DNA of 64,000 nt from Microbacterium sp. Root61 (lineage in GTDB: Bacteria > Actinomycetota > Actinomycetes > Actinomycetales > Microbacteriaceae): NCBI RefSeq assembly GCF_001427525.1, contig NZ_LMGU01000001.1, forward strand, positions 2,265,185-2,329,184, written 5' to 3'. Positions 61,373 through 64,000 of the stretch are shown piece by piece. Under the pieces are notes generated by a model. The model saw nothing but the letters and a program-made list of their open reading frames with translations, was not told the origin of the DNA and searched no databases. A program made the translations under genes and the position numbers. Positions within the stretch are counted from its first letter, which is position 1. Each line of letters starts with the position of its first letter.

Positions 61373-62526
61373 CGAGCACCCACCTGTCCTGATTCGAAGT
61401 AAGTCCGCGTCTCAGCATCCAGGGCGGGCACGTCGAGAGGAGTAGACCCAGAGCGGATCGACTCCGTCGCGCGAATGCCGGCGGCGACAGCATCGCGAGC
61501 GGCGGAGGGTGAAACCGCAATGGGTCCGCCATCGCTGACGAAACGCAGGAACTCCGCGACAATTGAGCGGTCAGCGCCACCGTGCGTGCCATCGCCGACG
61601 GGGATGTCGTAGTCGATGTCCCCTTCGGGTCGATATTCCCCACGCCGGTTCCACAGGCGGACGACTCCGCCGTCGGTGTCGCCGAAATTCTCGATACGGC
61701 CCTCTGTTCCGATCACCACATAGTTGCGCCAGTAGTCGGGCGTGAAGTGGCATTGGTTGTACGTGGCCAGCACGCCGTTGGCCATCCGCATCTGAACGTG
61801 CGAGAGATCCTCGACGTCGATGATCGGATTGAGCTCCGTCTGGCTCAATGGGGGCCAGTTGTCGTAGGAGGCGAGCGTGCCCATGAGACGGTCGCTGTTG
61901 TCCCTGCGATCGGTGACGCGGTCATAGACCGCGAGTGCGCCCATCCCGCTCACGAGGTCGGCGGGCGCCCCGGCGAGCATCTGAATGACATCGAGGTCGT
62001 GCGACGCCTTCTGCAGCAGGAGACCGACGCCGCGAGAGCGTTCCGCGTGCCAGTCCTTGAAGTAGAAGTCGCCGCCGTTGCCGACGAAGTGCCGGCACCA
62101 GATGGCCGCCACCTGCCCGATGGCACCGTCGCCGACCAGGCGCGACATCAACTGCACGAACGGCATATGACGCATGTTGTGTCCGATGTACAGCTTCGTG
62201 CGCGACCGCATGGCGGCATCCAGGATCCGGTCACAGTCCTCGATGCTGATGGCCATCGGCTTCTCCAGATACACCGGGATCCCGCGTCCGAGAAGATCGG
62301 AGGCGATCTCCGCGTGCGTTCCGTCCGGTGTAAGCACAAATGCCGCGTCCACCTCGCCGATGCTGTGATGGGATCCGACGAATCGGAAATCGTGCGGCAG
62401 AATCGATCGCGCACGCCCCTCGGCAGCCGCGTCGGTGTCCGCGACAACGACAACCTCGGCGCCGCCGTCCCGGATGTACGAGGCCAGCCCGAACCGCGCA
62501 CCCGCTCCGATGACGGCGACCCTCAC
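61369..62526 (-). CDS. Gfo/Idh/MocA family oxidoreductase
   Basis: Dehydrogenase of 385 residues. RVAVIGAGARFGLASYIRDG is the dinucleotide start; PVYLEKPMAISIEDCDRIL is the intact catalytic motif. VGLLLQKASHDLDVIQMLAG corresponds to the substrate-binding helix. Members of this form also include alpha-N-acetylgalactosaminidase-like NAD-dependent hydrolases (GH109 group), so glycosidase activity is possible. It overlaps genes on both sides by 4 bp. Confidence 0.88.
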   Translation of the reverse strand: MRVAVIGAGARFGLASYIRDGGAEVVVVADTDAAAEGRARSILPHDFRFVGSHHSIGEVDAAFVLTPDGTHAEIASDLLGRGIPVYLEKPMAISIEDCDRILDAAMRSRTKLYIGHNMRHMPFVQLMSRLVGDGAIGQVAAIWCRHFVGNGGDFYFKDWHAERSRGVGLLLQKASHDLDVIQMLAGAPADLVSGMGALAVYDRVTDRRDNSDRLMGTLASYDNWPPLSQTELNPIIDVEDLSHVQMRMANGVLATYNQCHFTPDYWRNYVVIGTEGRIENFGDTDGGVVRLWNRRGEYRPEGDIDYDIPVGDGTHGGADRSIVAEFLRFVSDGGPIAVSPSAARDAVAAGIRATESIRSGSTPLDVPALDAETRTYFESGQVGAR

Positions 62527-63422
62527 TGCGGACCCCCCGTTGCGGATGCGTAGAGCAACCGGTTGAGTTCTCGCGCCAGTGCAGCGCCGTCATCATCGAG
62601 CGAAGCGACCCTGTGTGTTCCGGAGGCGACCGGGGCGAAGTGGGATTCGCCGAGCGCACCGATACTCACTGTGCCTCGCTCCGACCAGCTGAGGCCCGGT
62701 GCCGATCGCTCCGAAGCGACGAGGATCGTGATCGGGTCCCAGCTGGGCCGGCCGCTGCGGTGACCCGAGTGGAGCAGGTAGGCGATGGTCACCGGGCTGG
62801 CGTAGCCGTGATGGTCGATGAGGTTTTCACCGGTGATCACGCCATCGCCGACTTCCCACGGAACCACGTCGATGCGGCCGGGCCACGAAGTGAAGAGTCG
62901 TGCGGTGAGTTCTGGGGAGCGTGCGAAGTTGTACTCCGCTCGTGGCCCACGCTCATCGAAGCACCCGCCCATGACGACGAGCCGGACATCGCGTTCACGG
63001 ATCAGATCGATCCCTGCCAGCGAGCTGTGCTCGTCGGGCCGCGAATCCATCAGCGCGACGAGGTTCGGGTGGAACCCGATCGCAGCGATCGTCACGGGTT
63101 CTGAAGACTCGGCGATCACCCGGCGGAGCAAGGGGACGGGTGGCGCGAAGTCATCGACACGGTCGGTGCCGAACGTCCGCGAGATGCCCCGGGCGAACTC
63201 CTCCGGTCCGAACACGTCGGGTCCGCGCTCGAGGGCCACTGGCGCCAAGTTCGCGTAGTGGCGCAGCACCGCGGTCGCAGCGCGCGCGCCCCACACGCTA
63301 GGCGTGGAGACGGCGACCCCAACAAGGGTGACTCCTTCTTTCTCCAACGCGCAGGCGACGGCCAAGGCGCCGACATCATCGACGTCGTCCTGGATATCGG
63401 TATCGACGATGAGCACTGTCAT
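62523..63422 (-). CDS. nucleoside hydrolase-like protein
   Basis: Inosine/uridine-preferring nucleoside hydrolase fold, 299 residues, start ATG 63422 in an ATGA overlap. The N-terminal calcium motif is altered: VDTDIQDDVDDVGALAVA instead of the usual DTDPGIDDALAL, but it is still Asp-rich. AIGFHPNLVALMDSRPD and VVMGGCFDERGPRAEYNFARSPELT follow the family, with the Asn-rich ligand loop (EYNFARSPE). It cleaves an N-glycosidic bond to give free sugar for the PfkB kinase. Substrate unknown. Confidence 0.85.
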   Translation of the reverse strand: MTVLIVDTDIQDDVDDVGALAVACALEKEGVTLVGVAVSTPSVWGARAATAVLRHYANLAPVALERGPDVFGPEEFARGISRTFGTDRVDDFAPPVPLLRRVIAESSEPVTIAAIGFHPNLVALMDSRPDEHSSLAGIDLIRERDVRLVVMGGCFDERGPRAEYNFARSPELTARLFTSWPGRIDVVPWEVGDGVITGENLIDHHGYASPVTIAYLLHSGHRSGRPSWDPITILVASERSAPGLSWSERGTVSIGALGESHFAPVASGTHRVASLDDDGAALARELNRLLYASATGGPQ

Positions 63423-64000
63423 TCGTGAGCCCCCGCACTCGCGTCCTCGAGGACGAAGATGCGGGTCTCGCCCGCGTCCATCTGCACCGAGAAGCTCGTC
63501 GTCGACGTGCTCACCAAGGCATCCTCGAAAATGTCGTAGACCGGGGACGCTGCCGGCAGTGTGATCGTCTTGAGACCCGAAGTCGCCGCATGGATGCTGA
63601 TCCACTTCTCGCTCACCTCGAACGGATCGCCCCCGGACGTGTAGAGGTGGACTCCGGCGTTCTGTGCGATCCAGCGCAAGAGCTTCGCGGGCGCGGGCGG
63701 CGCCGCAAGGAAGACCGAGGTCCACGTGCCGTGATCTTTCGCCCCGGCCACCGTCAGGCTGGGACCGTTGCCGCCGATGGTGCCCGTGGCGAGGACGTGA
63801 TCCGAGTCCATGGGCACGAACACCGGATCGAGACTGATCTCCCCGCCATACTCCTCGGGCGATGCGGGGAAGGTCGCCGGGCTCAACGTGTAGCTCACCG
63901 GCGCCATCCCCGCGTCATTGATCTTCGTGATCGTGATGCCGTCAATGGAGACCGAACCACCGCCCCGGACCCCCCAGTTCACCCGGTAGTCGTCCTCCCA
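63419..64000 (-). CDS. C-terminal part of a larger protein of the sugar operon (partial)
   Basis: An open frame enters from the right edge and ends at the TGA at 63421-63419. The visible 193 residues are beta-rich: SLDPVFVPMDSDHVLATGTI, TWTSVFLAAPPAPAKLLRWI, AQNAGVHLYTSGGDPFEVSE and a C-terminal FSVQMDAGETRIFVLEDASA. The AKLLR-IAQ-AGVH-Y segment and the final all-beta part recall the closing domains of glycoside hydrolases such as GH42-like beta-galactosidases. The catalytic part is outside the window, so no enzyme is assigned. It overlaps the nucleoside hydrolase start. Confidence 0.7.
   Translation of the reverse strand, partial: WEDDYRVNWGVRGGGSVSIDGITITKINDAGMAPVSYTLSPATFPASPEEYGGEISLDPVFVPMDSDHVLATGTIGGNGPSLTVAGAKDHGTWTSVFLAAPPAPAKLLRWIAQNAGVHLYTSGGDPFEVSEKWISIHAATSGLKTITLPAASPVYDIFEDALVSTSTTSFSVQMDAGETRIFVLEDASAGAHE

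Noticed and set aside
1..64000. CRISPR array, insertion sequence, prophage or integrase
   Set aside because: No regularly spaced repeats and no transposase, integrase or phage structural motifs were seen in any frame.

Overview
The window reads as chromosomal DNA of a high-GC actinobacterium, most likely a member of the Microbacteriaceae such as Microbacterium. The evidence is the GC-rich third positions, many 4-bp stop/start overlaps, GTG starts, an LAxTG-type (sortase E style) wall anchor, a protein of the mycothiol-dependent maleylpyruvate isomerase family (mycothiol is an actinobacterial thiol), and a small protein I recognise as the DUF7882 type common in Microbacteriaceae. No intact rRNA, tRNA, CRISPR array, transposase or integrase was seen.

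Layout. (1) 1-8210: a pentose-type sugar ABC importer (binding protein, double ATPase, RbsC-like permease), its LacI regulator and a large secreted GH43 arabinofuranosidase-like enzyme. The natural reading is uptake and use of arabinose-containing plant polysaccharide. (2) 8856-14404: a lipoprotein alpha/beta hydrolase, then a catabolic operon (MFS permease, MBL hydrolase, FAH-family hydrolase) divergent from a LysR regulator. (3) 14658-17575: a run of small poorly known genes around a LuxR-type response regulator, ending in a decayed diacylglycerol kinase. (4) 17591-30637: a secreted six-hairpin-like protein and an amino-sugar locus with two ROK regulators, nagA, nagB, a binding protein-dependent sugar importer, two Gfo/Idh/MocA dehydrogenases and glycerate kinase.

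(5) 31229-59669: an accessory catabolic block bracketed by two direct repeats of about 380 bp (near 30786 and 59886), each carrying a tRNA 3'-end-like segment and an 18-nt-scale hairpin. It holds three modules. The first is a 13-gene operon (41358 down to 31229) for aromatic ring hydroxylation and cleavage, with IclR and MarR regulators upstream. The second is a GMC oxidoreductase, TIM-barrel epimerase, Gfo/Idh dehydrogenase and GPH symporter operon with a divergent TetR; it resembles pathways that oxidise glycosides at C3. The third is a CocE-type esterase, DUF3237, peptide-type ABC importer, DUF3237 and amidohydrolase operon with another divergent TetR.

(6) 60302-64000: a tightly overlapping sugar operon (C-terminal part of a larger protein, nucleoside hydrolase-like, Gfo/Idh, PfkB kinase) whose last gene is reduced to a remnant next to the second repeat.

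The most unusual content is the 13-gene operon. It pairs two cupin proteins with complementary loss of metal ligands and both with C-terminal CxxC pairs, and adds a TAXI-like binding-protein fold without signal peptide and a dedicated ferredoxin plus reductase. I could not match the whole set to a pathway I know. All functional statements rest on reading the translated sequence; no database search was run.
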